Source: Nonomuraea sp. NBC_00507 (GTDB lineage Bacteria > Actinomycetota > Actinomycetes > Streptosporangiales > Streptosporangiaceae). From it: a stretch of DNA of 64,000 nucleotides. Below are positions 63,538 through 64,000 of this stretch, piece after piece. The notes beneath the pieces were generated by a model. It ran no database searches. It was given only the letters and a program-made list of their open reading frames with translations, and had not been told where the DNA came from. Every line of letters begins with the position of its first letter. Position 1 is the first letter of the stretch. The stretch covers positions 7,130,001-7,194,000 of the forward strand of contig NZ_CP107853.1 in the NCBI RefSeq assembly GCF_036013525.1, read 5' to 3'. The position numbers and the translations under genes are program-made.

Positions 63538-64000
63538 ATGGACGCTGAGGAACGTTTCTGGGACATGGTGGAGGCGGCCTGGGCGCCCCTCGGCGCGGAC
63601 GTCGGCCAGGCGCGACAGGCGCTCACGGACAGGAGTCCCGGTTCCGGCGCGGACGCCGTGCTCGCCGTCATCGACGAGGCGCTGGAGGACTTCCTCGCCA
63701 ACCTCGCGGCGAGCAGCCGGGATTTGCCGGCCGAGGAGCTGACGGACCTCGATCGGGTGGTCGAGCGGAAGCTCTACGACATCGACCGCGCGGACATCCA
63801 AACGGTGACCGACGGCTCCGACGACGGCTTCCTGTACGCACGCGGCTTCGTCGTCGCCATGGGCCGTGACTTCTACGCCGGCGTGCTCCGGGATCCGCGG
63901 CTGGCCGTGCTGGACGCCTGGTGCGAGGAGATGTGTTACTTCTTCGCCCACCTGCACGACGAGCGCTACGGGACCTACCCGGAAACCGGCTCGGGAATCT
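63538..64000 (+). CDS. DUF4240-type protein, cut by the right edge
   Basis: 154 codons without a stop before the window ends. ATG 63538 follows GAGAGGTGGGC. MDAEERFWDMVEAAW and the later FLYARGFVVAMGRDFYAGVL, DERYGTYPETGSG fit the DUF4240 family, which has no known function. The 167 bases before it show no gene. Confidence 0.7.
   Translation, partial: MDAEERFWDMVEAAWAPLGADVGQARQALTDRSPGSGADAVLAVIDEALEDFLANLAASSRDLPAEELTDLDRVVERKLYDIDRADIQTVTDGSDDGFLYARGFVVAMGRDFYAGVLRDPRLAVLDAWCEEMCYFFAHLHDERYGTYPETGSGI

Overview
The window is high-GC (roughly 70 %) DNA with gene content typical of a large-genome filamentous actinomycete of the Streptosporangiaceae/Streptomycetaceae kind. Pointers to this are many GTG/TTG starts, a leaderless-looking promoter style, ECF and HrdD-like sigma factors, tricorn-type protease, WS/DGAT acyltransferase, Rv2578c-type radical SAM protein, DUF3040 and an AlkZ-type glycosylase pair. 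A genus cannot be proven from the sequence alone; Nonomuraea or a relative is a guess. No rRNA, tRNA, CRISPR array or intact transposon was seen.

1-10 kb: two ribose-family sugar ABC operons on the plus strand. The first has a split-transketolase C subunit (entering from the left edge), a DUF2291 lipoprotein, a double ATPase, a permease and a binding protein. The second has a binding protein, a permease and a short single ATPase in frcBCA order. Between them lie a TPR protein and a wrecked beta-propeller phytase. 10-18.7 kb: ArsR-type regulator with a large palindrome plus MFS pump, YigZ, isochorismate synthase (menaquinone), SGNH hydrolase, secreted HNH nuclease, HtrA-like protease and a glycosyltransferase. 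18.8-25.4 kb: tricorn protease, a 40-residue basic protein, a TetM/OtrA-like ribosome protection GTPase and a radical SAM protein. 25.5-31.7 kb: transport and regulator genes (DUF3040, ChbG deacetylase, siderophore-interacting protein/TetR, OsmC/GntR, DHA2 efflux pump, PadR).

31.8-43.8 kb: alpha/beta hydrolase, penicillin-binding protein, PlsC acyltransferase, Nudix, then a two-component system divergent from a lipoprotein-MacA-MacB export operon, then an ECF42-type sigma factor with two DGPF/YCII proteins. 43.9-55 kb: SDR pseudogene, tyrosine recombinase whose start overlaps a cysteine-desulfurase-like gene, two AlkZ-like glycosylase paralogues around a WS/DGAT gene, a repeat-rich stretch, a TetR gene divergent from a primary-like sigma factor, a methyltransferase and adenosine deaminase. 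55.2-59.2 kb: a minus-strand poly-gamma-glutamate-type cluster. In transcription order it holds a small secreted cysteine-rich cationic peptide, pgsB, pgsC, and a secreted tachylectin-2 propeller fused to NlpC/P60; no pgsA is present. 59.8-64 kb: a GH42 beta-galactosidase with one in-frame stop, a divergent LacI regulator with nearby CTTTC-type palindromes, and a DUF4240 gene cut by the right edge.

Recurrent themes are ATGA/GTGA overlaps inside operons, overlapping stops between convergent genes, short tandem duplications sitting at gene ends (2.5, 13.1, 17.3 and 41.4 kb), and several decayed genes. The best candidate for an undescribed system is the peptide-PgsBC-lectin/NlpC cluster at 55.2-59.2 kb.
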